Assembly (NCBI GenBank): GCA_050084515.1
Contig: CM114273.1
Span: 22,692,001-22,756,000, forward strand
DNA from: Blasia pusilla
Lineage: Eukaryota; Marchantiophyta; Marchantiopsida; Blasiales
DNA length: 64,000 bases
Reading direction: 5' to 3'
Part shown: positions 1 to 11,300 of the stretch, piece after piece
Numbering within the stretch: the first letter of the stretch is position 1
How the letters are laid out: each line of letters opens with the position of its first letter
The notes under the pieces: generated by a model
Told to the model about the DNA's origin: nothing
What the model saw: the letters and a program-made list of their open reading frames with translations, nothing else
The model's database searches: none
Position numbers and translations under genes: made by a program

Positions 1-670
1 CGGGTCAATTCGCGACTCAATACCCAATACGCCCGCCGCTCGCTCGGGAGAGCGCGGCGGCCACGGCGTAGAGAGAACACGTACAGCGTTGGCGTGTCCA
101 TATTTAGCGGTGAGTATTGTTGGAATTGCGGTATATGTTTCCGATTTTTCATGAAGACGGAATTTCGGTGGGAAACTAAATGCGGGTGTCGGATTGGAAT
201 ATAATAGGGCGGGTCAAAGGGGCTCGGTTGGGGGTTACGGGAGGAGCCGTGCCCGGATTTACGGTTGGCTGGATGTTGCCAACGGGATGCAACGGGAATT
301 TCTGCTACCGCCGTGAAAGCCCGAGTGCCGCGATCAAACGCTGAGAGGGCTTCAATTTATGTCAAGGAGTTTTAATGACAAAAGTCAAGAGCATACCCCG
401 CCATTCTCAACTCGGTGAATCCTTTTTTTTTTAACTTCTCATGGGTTTCCGCATCATCATGCTTTTATGCAGGTCTTGTTTGTCTATGAGTGAATTTTCT
501 TTTTTACTTACGTGGGTTTCCACATAATCCTTTTATGCAAGTCTTGTTTTTCTTCGATGTTGCCCATCCGGTCTTGCCGTCCTACATTTCACATGCCACG
601 GTTAGCAAGATACTTTAAATTTGTGTGCCGCATCATTAGTCCCTTCATGGGCTATTCAAATCCTTTTCTA
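1..670. other. No gene seen; short direct duplication
   Basis: No coding region is supported here. The first 360 bases are GC-rich, then the sequence turns AT-rich. A segment around 437-484 is repeated imperfectly at about 508-551 (both run from 'gggtttcc' to 'caggtcttg' or 'caagtcttg'), a spacing of roughly 70 bp. The short open frames here have no recognisable domain. Confidence 0.5.
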
Positions 671-701
671 TTTTTTGTGCATCGCACGGGCACCTTACTA
701 G
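671..701 (+). mobile_element. Helitron-like 3' terminus
   Basis: The sequence has the form of a plant Helitron 3' end: a small hairpin (GTGC-ATC-GCAC), then GGGC and a short spacer, then CTAG followed by host T at 702. The same arrangement ends the elements at 25,314 and 45,416. No matching 5' end (TCTATACTATTA) is visible upstream within the window, so the element is truncated or starts outside it. Confidence 0.5.
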
Positions 702-830
702 TTTCTCACAAGAGCTAACAAGGATGGGCAATCAATTTGGAGTGCAGTCATATTTTCTTGTTGCCCAGTCGCCACGTGTCAAACAAAGGTGTTTGCAAAT
801 CAAGAAGGTACTCTCCAATAATAATATAAA
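698..830 (-). mobile_element. Short Helitron-like element, degraded
   Basis: Read on the minus strand, this stretch starts with a decayed 5' end (TTTATATTATTATTGG) and is clearly related to the plus-strand element at 45,219-45,416. The two share 'cttgatttgcaaaca' and 'caagaaaat' in the same order and spacing. It ends at the CTAG at 698-701 but lacks the subterminal hairpin, so it has probably lost its own 3' end where the plus-strand terminus joins it. Confidence 0.4.
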
Positions 831-851
831 TTATGTTGGGGCATGGAATCA

Positions 852-1054
852 CTAGTAAGGACCCGTGAGAGACCGTCCATCATGGTCCTATAACCCTAAA
901 TTCCCGGTTCCCAAAAGCAATTTATGGAAAACGCGTTTTATTTTATATGATAGACATAGATCCCACATCTCATACATTCTTGAGTTTAAAAAGACATGTG
1001 GTGAACGCTCAAGCTATTTCCATTTGAGAGACGCTCCTCAAATAATAATATAGA
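852..1054 (-). mobile_element. Non-autonomous mini-Helitron
   Basis: On the minus strand the element begins TCTATATTATTATTTG after a host A and ends CACGGGTCCTTACTAG before a host T. This A|TC...CTAG|T arrangement, without target-site duplication, is the Helitron signature. It is only about 203 bp with no coding potential, so it would depend on a Rep/helicase encoded elsewhere. The call rests on the ends alone. Confidence 0.5.
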
Positions 1055-1309
1055 TGAGACATTGCTGAGCCATCAAGTGCCATTTGAACCACCCTAATAA
1101 TTGGACTTTTGGAATAAGAATAAACATAGGATGATTTCTTCCAAGGTTGGAAAATTTTCCTCTATGGTTTTGGGTTTGTAAATAAAATTTATGGTTTTAA
1201 TAAATTATTGGCTTGTGAATTATACACAAGTAAAATTTTTGTGCTTGTATGATGTGTTTGGTCATAGGGGTCCTCTTTATTTGCTTGCAGAGGATTTGTT
1301 TGTATCATC

Positions 1310-1760
1310 ATCACCATAACTGTAGTTGAGTGAAAGTAGATAATGTGACCATGTAGAGCAACTATGTGTGTAGTGAGGGATGGAGAGGCCAAGAGTAACC
1401 TATTGACCTTCATTGATGATATCTACGTACATATCATCCTTTTGGAGCTTTCTTGGAGACTTCTTAGAGGTTGTTGATTTGTTAGTAACCTATTGTGCAG
1501 GTTGGGATAATTGGTTTGTACATCTCATCTCCTAGCTTGGAGCGTTGGGGTTTGGAGAGAGGTACTTCCCAAGGGAAAAATGGAGAGGCTCATCTTTGTA
1601 AAGTTAATCTAGCATTGCCAACCACAAGTTAGGAAAGGGTGCCAATTATGGTGTATTAGACGTGGATTCCCTCAGGTTGACCATGGGTTTATTTGGATTC
1701 TTATTCAATGATAAAGGGATTGGTGTGTTTCCAAGCGGATTTTTCACAATAGAAATATCC
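1310..1760 (+). repeat. Long direct repeat, left copy (probable gypsy LTR)
   Basis: This segment is repeated in the same orientation at about 6,745-7,190. Shared landmarks in order are 'catccttttggagctttcttggag', 'gatttgt(t)agtaac', 'cttggagc', 'cccaaggg', 'ctcatcttt' and 'ttagac-tggatt'. The copies are about 5.4 kb apart with an eroded gypsy integrase between them, which fits an old LTR pair. The borders are approximate; I could not fix TG/CA ends or a target-site duplication. Confidence 0.45.
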
Positions 1761-1859
1761 AAAAAATCACGGATTTGATATGAATATGTTACCATGGATG
1801 TCTATCTTGGATTGATTACACCAAAGTGTGTATTCTGGTTTAGTTCATCCACTGTTTAT

Positions 1860-3380
1860 AAATGATTAATTTTGTTGAGCAATGTTGATTGTGCTCCATG
1901 GTATGACTTGAAGTAGTGCTTATATCAATGTCAGACGTGGTTGTGCCACAACTTGTGCGAGAGAGTCTTATATTGAGTTGGGTGTAGAGGCTTTATGTTG
2001 TCAAGATGTGGATGAGCACAGGTAAAACATCTATGTCATAATTTTTTCTCAATAGTATCTTGGTTAAATGTTTTCGTATTTGGGGAGGTATATAATTGAA
2101 GAATTTAATTTAATGGATGTGGATAGAATGGCACCTACGGTTTGGAAAATGAGGAGGAAAAAACTAGCTTACAAAAATCCATGAGCATAGGACTTGATGA
2201 TAGGAGGGGAAAAATTAGGGATGAAGAAATGATTTCATGCATGAGCAAGTCTCAGACAAGTTTCCAAGAACATGCTTAGATGATAGCAAATCAAGAAGTA
2301 CAAAGGAGGTGTATATTGGTGAGTCCAAGACACCTACTTTGCATAGTAGATAGAAGGATTGGGCATGCTTTGATTCTTGATTTCGAGAAGACTTGGGAGG
2401 TAGTCCTCAAATTTGCAATTTTAGGTATGTCTAGCTTATGTAGTTTGCACTTGTGAAGGAAAAAAGTTCAGTGATTCTCAAGGGCATGGAACGATTATTG
2501 ATGGTATGTATCCAAAGTTAAGGTACATGAGTGGATCTAAGTGGAAGGAATGCTTTGTGGTGGTATTGGAAAAAAATAAAATATTACATTCGATGCAAAT
2601 TTACCAGTCTAGAGAGCCGCACTCATAATACATTCATATTACGATTGTAATGTATCTATAGACAACTTGTAAAGTTGTGACTACCAAACTTGCAAATTAC
2701 TCAAAAATTTGAGTTTTGACTTGCCAAAAACAAGTGAATTGCAAGTCTCATAGTCATTTTTCTTACACTTGTGGAGCACCCGTAAAAAACCCCAAACAAA
2801 TTACCATGTACTTGAAAATTTGGAAATATGGGAAGAGGAAAAGGACTTGCAAGGAAATCCCAACCTTTTTTTCAGCAAATAATTGAAATCAACCATTCCA
2901 TTCAACGATTGATTGAGATAAATAGGTGACATATTGTGCCCACAAAATTAGATATAGGAAATCATTTATAAAATGGCAAGTTTGGACAACCATGTACTGA
3001 CTCATACTATGTCATTGGCGTGTACCGAGTGTGCGACACATTGTCTAGGCATATTTTCATCTATTGTAGGTGTGGATGGTTGTACCTCAGCTACTCCTAC
3101 ATGGGGTCATGAAGATGTAGTTCCCCCTTTGAAATTTTCCCTGTTATTATCAAATGATGGGTTGCCATCCAATCATAGAGATTTGAAGGATCCTCCTCCA
3201 AACCTCTATGCAACCCCTCAACCTCAATAAGAGGATCCACCACTAGCATGACGTGTATTTCACCGCCAACATGCCAACTCCTAGCTCAACTACAACATTT
3301 GATGCTACCATATTAGTGCTATTTCTTGAATATAACATAACATGTAGTATCAAAATGAAAATAGTGGAAGTGAGTTGATA
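1860..3380. other. AT-rich internal region of gypsy relic; no gene recognised
   Basis: This lies between the two long direct repeats. No conserved gag, protease or reverse transcriptase motif could be read. The longest ATG-started frame (2,973-3,230, 85 codons) has no recognisable domain and is not called as a gene. Confidence 0.35.
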
Positions 3381-3381
3381 A

Positions 3382-4505
3382 CAAGGTTGCACATAGATAA
3401 AGTTTGTGTCTGTAGACTTATGGATGTCAAGGTTGCACACGGACAAATTCCGTGTCCGCGGACTTATGTCCGTCCTATGGAAGGCCATGTCCGTGTGGGT
3501 CTAGGTACCCGAAGCCCGCCCAGAGTCCGTGCGGAGCTTGCCGCATAGACCCGGGCTAGCAGAGCCCGCATCTGTTGCGTGGGATGCAACCAGGCCTATA
3601 GGGCGGGCTTGTCCACATGTCTGGACAAGTCTGTCCTTCCATGGGACACACACACTTGTCCGTTTCCGTGCAACCTTGATAGTTGTGCAGGGCCAACCAT
3701 CTGCATAATGTACATGGGGCCGCACCACTCATATTCTTGGACCCAATCCTGCACCACTAAGGTTGCATGGAAATAGACATGACCAATAGATTCTTTGCCC
3801 AAGGTTTTTGGGTATACTAGAGGCTTGTGCGAGAAATGTGTTTGGGCTTAGATTAAGGGAGGCGGGAAGGAATCGACCCTCCATGTAGCCCACACCGGCC
3901 CATCCTAAGCTCCCACAAGACCTGCAGCCAAGCCTTGTGTGGGCCTTGAGCCCACCATGTAAGGGCCCAACCCGCCCTATGGACCAATGTGGGCTACTAA
4001 ACGAGTGGCGAGAATGGGCGACGGGTTCCTAGATTGGATGCAGGTTGGTTGGATTCACGTCTATGTTGGGGTTGGGATGGGCTCTGGTGCAGGTCACGGA
4101 TACCCAAGCTTGTACGGAGATAACTCCATGGGGATACACTCTTTTTGTAAGCAACCTTGCACATTGCCCCCGTGCCCCTCGGCTTGCATCCCTCCCACAA
4201 CCCCAACACGCATCTAGCACGGGTATGGTGTACAGGCATGCACCATGTCCGTGCATGGGGCCATTTAGTTAGTTGTAAAAAAAAATCTCATTTCTAGAGG
4301 GTGCGGGAGGGATGGGCATTGTGTGTTCCCCATGGCTTGTACCCTATCTATATGGGTAGGGGTCGTGAGAGGGATGCGGTCGTGGAGGAATGTGGCAAGG
4401 CGTAGCGTGGTGCAGTGCAGGATTGGGAGTAGGATGGCATGTTTGCATATATGTCCAAACAAGTCTTTCCTATGGAGGAATAAGTCCAATTCAGTGCAAC
4501 CTTGG
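3382..4505. mobile_element. hAT-like MITE, outer copy, interrupted by nested element
   Basis: The left end (CAAGGTTGCACATAGATAAA) and the right end (AATTCAGTGCAACCTTG, about 4,490) form an inverted repeat. They are flanked by near-identical 8-bp sequences, gttgataa on the left and gttgatga on the right. An 8-bp target duplication with CA...TG-type ends points to the hAT superfamily. A second member of the family sits just inside the left end at 3,428-3,676. The interior has no transposase. Several overlapping short frames in this GC-rich stretch are artefacts of base composition. Confidence 0.5.
3428..3676. mobile_element. hAT-like MITE, nested copy
   Basis: Terminal inverted repeats are CAAGGTTGCAC-CGGA on the left and the complementary TCCGTTTCCGTGCAACCTTG on the right. 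The flanking 8-mers atggatgt and atagttgt match at 6 of 8 positions, consistent with an aged hAT duplication. The interior is GC-rich and non-coding. A relative lies at 42,415-42,699. Confidence 0.55.
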
Positions 4506-4799
4506 TTGATGATGCACTAATTGTGACCTACGTCCCAATTAATTAGCAAGCACTTCATCACAATTCATCTTGTCGTGACAAAGATTATCCATGATTAAGG
4601 GCTTTGGGTAGAAGCTATAATATACATATTATTGCAAACCAACCTCAAACCAAAACATATTGGTTGCAAAATTTCCTATGGTCTCTTCTTAAGTTTCATA
4701 ACTTCCTCCATTCATAAGATTCTTCCAAGATAGAGTCTAAATGCGAATCTCTTGAGGAATTAATTTGGAGTTATTGGCAATAATCCTCAAGGTTTGTGG

Positions 4800-5900
4800 T
4801 CCTTTTGTATCCAACATGTGTTCTCTTTGCATTGTTTCAATCCCCCAACCTTTGTGTACTCTCTAGAAAGAGAGGTTTACATAACTCTTTGCTTCTCTTA
4901 CATCATCGGCTTCAATCGATCATCACGGCCATCAACACCTTGTGTTGACACTACTTTCACTTTTAGAATTGAATTTAGAGAGAAAATAACTTGGACATCC
5001 TTAAAACCCAATGGAATGTCATTCATATAAGGATTAGGCTCCAACGCACTTTACTTATCCTTCAAGACATCACCAATATTGGAAAGAAAGAGTGTAGAAA
5101 TGACTTGGGAAAAGCATAAGCGATATGCCTTTAAATAAACCAAAAAAGTGATTCAGCTATTTATCATATTTATATGGAATTTTTATTTTATATCAAATGG
5201 TTAATGGAATCTAAGAAATAAATCCTCCTAGAGGGGCTTTATTGTTATAGAGTATGAATTTAAGATGTTCCATCACCAAAGACATATGAACTAGGATGTG
5301 GATGGATTGAGAATTAGCAAGATGAGATAACAGCTTGATGGCATGAGAAGTTGGATGAGGAGAGAGTGCTAGGTTGGCATGCAAACGCCTTTCTTAGTTT
5401 GATGGAAATTGAGAGGAAGGCTCAAGGGATGGCATGTAGTGTGGTGGATGGAGAGGCCTTGGACCCTAAGAGTAATGAGTCCATGGCAAGTAGATATGAC
5501 ATTTATGATGATCGATGTGGTAGTTGTGAAGTATTTGTGTGCAAGAAGGGTAGTAGGTATGGTGGGTGTTGGAGAGAGAGATTGAGTTCTACAACGAGCG
5601 AGGTAGTTCAAGTGGGAGGGAACTTATCTCTTGCGATTGTGGGATGATGGGCAAGCACAAGTGGTGACACATCCATCCTAGAGGCCACGGTTGGTGTAAC
5701 ATAGCCATGAGGAGTTGGTAGAAAGTGGAATAGAGTGCATGTATACCTTATGTGCAAGGAAAATATTGATAGCAAGGGATGGAGAAGGATGCATGGGAGT
5801 TTGTAAGTCATTATGTGGTTTGTGATCGATAGAGTGTGAACAGATTCTAATGGTCCTACACCATAGTTGTATCCGCTACTCATTATGGCCTTGGGGAACA
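4800..5900 (+). other. Internal gypsy-relic region without recognisable domains
   Basis: A 98-codon frame (5,351-5,647) is the longest here. It contains no recognisable retroelement motif and is interrupted soon after. The position between the direct repeats and upstream of the integrase trace at 5.9-6.4 kb suggests decayed pol sequence. No RT catalytic box (YxDD) was found. Confidence 0.3.
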
Positions 5901-6560
5901 TGTGAATTTTAAATTTTATAGGGACCCTTCTATTGATTGGTTGACATAATTAACCAGTTTATGTTGGGCATGGTAGATCAAGCTCTTCTCAAAGTAGATA
6001 AAGTATGTGGTGTAATCAGACAAGTTGAATGAAGCAATTGCTTATGAATTTTTGGACTGAATTTTTTGTCGATTTGGTGCGCCAACAAAGGTGTTTATTG
6101 ACAAAGGGCAAAGTTAACATTTTGAGTTGAGTTCTAAGACTTGCATGATTCAAACTTGGTTGACCTCCACACAATATCTCATGTCCATCCTAAAAGATAT
6201 ATAATGGCGGAGTGTGTGGGCTAGACAATCAATAGGAGGTTATCCAACTTTTTTTTTGCAAAAGTGATACAGAATTAAGAGACTCGAGCTACTATCGTCG
6301 TGGGTGCCTATGGGTTAACTCTTCACTTAAAAAGCAATCTTGGCTTTCTTTTAACCTTTTTTTTTGTTGAATTGGCAAGTTCTAGACTTACCAACGACGA
6401 TTCATTAGGACGTGGTTCCTTAGGGGAAATAATTTTGTCCCAAATATATATAGTGTGTACTAAATGGACTAGGTCAATATTTATTGAGTATAATATGGAT
6501 TACACGTGGATGACTAGCGAGGAGGCAAATGAACACCTAACTTCCAAATCTTACCACTAG
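5900..6560 (+). pseudogene. Ty3/gypsy integrase remnant
   Basis: Conceptual reading across stops and shifts gives phrases of a gypsy integrase core: 'AIAYEFLD', then 'FCRFGAPTKVFIDKG' (the RFG.P....SD.G region around the second catalytic Asp), and later a frame resembling the post-integrase 'GFTPY.LVYG' segment at about 6,280-6,340. In-frame stops make it non-functional. A gypsy relic bounded by the direct repeats at 1.3 and 6.8 kb is the simplest explanation, but the motifs are weak. Confidence 0.45.
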
Positions 6561-6744
6561 AAAAGATGTTATTATTCTTAATGGGGCTATTAACTATCTA
6601 ACGTTGAGTGGACACAATCATTAGCAAAGTGGGAGGTTTTGTGGGCTTTCATGTGCTAATGTCTTATATGCTCTATTAGTTGGTATTCTAATTTTTTATT
6701 TATATAACAATGATATATGTTGTGTGGCCACATGTATACGCACG

Positions 6745-7190
6745 ACAATTATCATGGTAGTTGAAGTCAAGAAAAAATAGATGATGCAACCTCGTAGTAT
6801 GGTTATGTATGTAGTTAGGGAGTGAGTGACATGTTGGCCTCCATTCTAAGATTTATCTATATGTCATCCTTTTGGAGCTTTCTTGGAGGTTTGAATTCTT
6901 GATTTGTAAGTAACATGTTGTACAATTTGGCTTGACCTATATGTACAGGTCACCTTCTTGGAGCTTAGAGAGGGATATATCCCAAGGGTAGACTTGGAGA
7001 ATCTCATCTTTCTGAAATTAAAATTTCCAAGCAGAAGCTCAAGCGGAGTGTTGTCCGCGATGGATTAGACCTGGATTTTTTCATATTGAGGGAGAGGGAG
7101 GGGAGGATTTTTGGCTTGATTATCATCCAATGTTTGAAATAGTGTTGTATTTTCCACTTGATTTTGAGTTTAAACCTTTTTTGTGTGTGC
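6745..7190 (+). repeat. Long direct repeat, right copy (probable gypsy LTR)
   Basis: This is the right-hand counterpart of the repeat at 1,310-1,760, with the same order of landmarks ('catccttttggagctttc', 'cttggagc', 'atcccaaggg', 'ctcatctttctg', 'ttagacctggatt'). Many substitutions and small indels separate the copies, so the insertion is old. Borders are approximate. Confidence 0.45.
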
Positions 7191-7199
7191 ATCTACCTT

Positions 7200-8340
7200 T
7201 CATAATCCAAGAGAGGGTCCAACCATACCTTCTCTTGGTCGACATATTCCCTTATCCCCTCCACTTTTATCTATCTTATTTTCACATGAGAGGTTAGGAA
7301 TCTAGAGGAAGATGAAGACAATAGTTTTTATCTTTCTCCTTTGGAATGGGTAGAATGTGATGGCCCCTCCCTTGAACCATATAGAGGGTCCTTCTTCACT
7401 TAGTGCCCATATGTTAGTATCTCTCGATAGTGTTAGGGACTTTCTCCAAGTTTATAGCTCCTTCTCTTACTAAAAATGAAATGCCAAATTGTTAACTCAT
7501 AAAGCTCTAACTTGAAAATTTTTCCCTTTCTTTCTTTCTAATCACATTTTTTTTATAAATGATAAGTCAAACAACTTATTAACTCCCTACCTAATTGATG
7601 CAAGAGAAATCTTATGGTCGTATAGTTAGGTGTCACATCAACTGTGATGTGAAAAATAACTTCCCTTTCATATTCTTTAGTAAACCAAATATCTAGCTTA
7701 AATAAAGTTGGATGTATGTGGGAAAAACCTTCTTGAATTAGTTGGTAATTTATGCCAATAATTTTTTAGCTAATATACATAATGTTTTAAGCTAATCCAT
7801 TCTCTTATTCTCACAAAATGATGGTTCAATGTTTTCTCCACTCATGTCACCTTACTCTTCCATTTCAAATGAATACGTTGCAAATAAAAGCACTACTAGG
7901 ATAGGAATAACTTAGATTATAAAAGTTGCAAGTATAAAAGATACAAAGAGCCAAGAAAAATCGGGGAAAGTGATTAAGTGATCATGTTTCAAACCCTGTA
8001 AACACTAGTGGAAAATAACCAAAGATGAAACTAAAACGGTGGGAAAACCTCTTTTTTTTTTTGACAAAAACTAAGTACACTAACTTCAAGTAGAATAACA
8101 CTTAAAATGCATCAAGTTTCAAAGCATGGAGATTTTACTAACAATACGATGGGAAATTCAAGTGCATCATAAGTTGGGAAAGGGCTATAATAGGAAATAC
8201 CATCTAATAATTACCAGTAGATTTCTACGTCAAGAAGTGGTTAAGGAACAATAATTAATTTTTTTTCCCAAAACTAGATCAGGGGGTGATTTTCCAAACA
8301 TAATAGAGCATGAATCTACTTGAAATTAACCATAGAACTT
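7200..8340. other. AT-rich intergenic DNA
   Basis: No gene, RNA or recognisable repeat boundary was found. The sequence is strongly AT-rich with frequent stops in all frames. The 5' LTR expected for the copia relic that follows could not be identified here. Confidence 0.5.
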
Positions 8341-8349
8341 ATTTTATTA

Positions 8350-11300
8350 TCGGTTGGTGTATATGAATGTAAGCTTTACAACAACAAAACTTTGTGGAGC
8401 AACAAAACTATGAGGAGCAACAACACCAAGGGAAGTATCACGAACAAAAATATTTATAAATTGAGCACCTTTTGGTCATGACTCATCATCTAGGACCAAT
8501 GGTCAAGAAAGACTTAACAACCGATTGGTACATCGACTCTGGTGCATCAAATCATATGACCTCACAAGCTAAATGATTTACTAGTATGGAGCCGGTGAAA
8601 GATCCTACAATAGTGCTTATAGGAGATGATACTCAACATCATATCACGCATATCGGTGAAGTTCCAATAGCATTAGATGGTATTTGTGCTCTTGGAAATA
8701 TTCTCTATGTTCCTACCATTGCAAAAAAATTGATCTCTATAGGATAGATAGTAGAAAAAGGTTATGAAGTGAAGTTTAACACCGATGGTTGTTTCATTGA
8801 AAGAATAGATGACCAGACTATGAAAGCCAAAGGAACTAGATTTGGCAAAATTTTCAGATTAGATGTTTCTATGCTAGAGATTCAAACAAAAATGTATGGT
8901 CAAACTGGCCAACAAGTCATAGATCTAAATATATTGCATAATAGAATTGGGCATGTGAATCTTCAAAGATTATAGAGTCTTACTTCATCTAATCTAGTAA
9001 TTGGATTTCCTAAATTATCGAGTCCTACTATGTTAGAGGTATGCCCTTCTTGCCAATTTGGAAAACAAGCTAGATTTGTGTTTCCAAAACAAGGTAGAAG
9101 ACCATCCAAGATATTGAAGTTGATTTACAATGATGTGTGGATATCATCACAACATAGCCTTAATTGTTGCCAATACTTTGTTTCATTTATTGATGACTTC
9201 TCTAGGTATATATGGGTATACTTTAGGAAAGCCAAGCTAGAGGTATTCTCAATGTTCCAAACATTCAGAGTTCTAGTAGAGAAACAAATTGGAGAACACA
9301 TTATGAAATTATGTTGTGATGGAGAAGGAGAGTATCTTTCAACATAGTTTAATGACTTCTTACGTTAAAATGTCATCCAACGACAAGTGACTTGCCGTTA
9401 CACTCCACACCAAAATGGAGTGGCTGAGAGGAAGAATCGACATATTGTTGAGGAAACACATATTATGTTCAATAAGAAGAGCATGCCTAAGGTGTATTTG
9501 GCAGAGGTTGTAGCATGTGTAGTATTCTTAATCAACCAAATTCCCACAATAAGTGTCGTGCACCTACTCTCCTTGAACATAAATCTTTACTGTTATGGAA
9601 TCATGCGTTCAGTAGGACATGCTCTCACTGTTGATCTGCATCCAAACACGCACTCACCTTAGTCAAGACTGCGTCAATTAGTGTTCCATCTCACCGATCT
9701 CTCGACTTGGCCTCTCATCAAGCTCAAGCAATAGTTTCTCACTTTATAACACGGGCAAGTATCTGAAGACTTGGAACATACGGCATCTATATGCTTGGTG
9801 GTCGCAAATGTCCAATAGACCTTCAATGAGTCCCTAATTGAGACTCACTAAAATGAGTCGCAGGTCAAAATCCAAGTGTGGCTTTCGAAATCCACTCCCT
9901 TGGATCAGGTTTGGGTTTCGAGTCCCAACGCCAAACTCCCGTTCCATTCCGTGCCCTTGAGCCGCCCTTTGGCGCCCCAAGGTAGGGTTTTGGTCCCAAG
10001 AATCCTTGCAGACTTTCCCCCTTATTACTACTTTTGGGAATCACTACCCTCGTCCCAACTTTGGGAAAAAGACAGTCGGCCCCCCCATTTTGGCCCTCAA
10101 CACAACTCTTCGTATATTGTGTTTTGGCCAATATCTCAACCTTTTCTTGTGCATTTGATGAGATCTTTGTGCGTTGGAATCGGATTTGCATAAACTTTCC
10201 AACGCCACCTTACTTATCTCAAATGTATATCGGGACTAAATATTATGGTCCAAAACACAATCAAAATCCCAAATGCTAGTCGCGTTCCAAATAAGGTTCT
10301 CATCTCTTTGACAACCAACCTTCTTAGACTCAACTCATCTAAAGTCTTGGTTGACATTTGGTCCATGTTTCCTCATCGTAACCATAAATGCATAAAACAC
10401 AAAAACTCTATCCGCGTGTTTCGTCTCTTGGACTCTTCCAAGAGACCTCTCCAAGCACACCATCTTAACGTGAGCCTACTAAAGTTTTGATGTTCTGCTT
10501 GGCGTTTGTTTGGTTATGAGGGTCGTAAGAACAAGAGTTCAAGATAAGACTCCATTCAAAGTCTTCACAGGAAATAAACTTAATTTCTCCTTTCTGAAAG
10601 TATTTGGCTGTATTTGTCATGCTATTATTCTTATTCAAAGATGTCATAAATAAGACCCCTAATCTGAAAGATATATCTTCATTAGCTATGTTGATGGAAG
10701 TAAGGCGTATAAGTGCTACATTCCATGATATAGGAAACTTATTATTAGTCGCGATGTTATCTTTGATGAGGTGTAGTGATGGTATGATGCATCTGAGCCT
10801 ATTCCACTTCCAAACTTGTCTTTTGAGGGGGAGAATATGACTATAAACCATCAAAAAATTGCCTATAAATTCCCCAAGTACTAGTGCGGGACTAGGAGAG
10901 GTCCTAGATTCGTTAGGTAAATCAATCATTTAATGGACATAAAGAGTTTGTTGACACTAGTGAGAGCTCGAGTCAGGTATTAGATATCCACCTCTAAACA
11001 ACAACTTTGTAGATCAAGTAGAGTTACATATGCTCTTCATAGATTCATAAATGAAGGATTCCTTGCGACACATCATGCATACAAGATGACTACTCTTCAA
11101 GAACAAGAGCCGAGTTATTTTGAAGAAGCTGCAAGGAAGGTCGAATGGATTGAAGCTATGGAGGAAGAGTTTGCTGCATTAAGACATCAACAAACTTGGG
11201 AGCTAGTTGATATACCTACCGTTAAGGAAGCTATTGGTTGTAAATGAGTTGAAAAATTCAAGCGCAATCAAGATGGTATAGTGAACAGATACAAAGCTAT

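Noticed and set aside
3501-4272. Six overlapping frames of 65-80 codons
   Set aside because: They fall within the GC-rich interior of the hAT-like MITE cluster and contradict each other.
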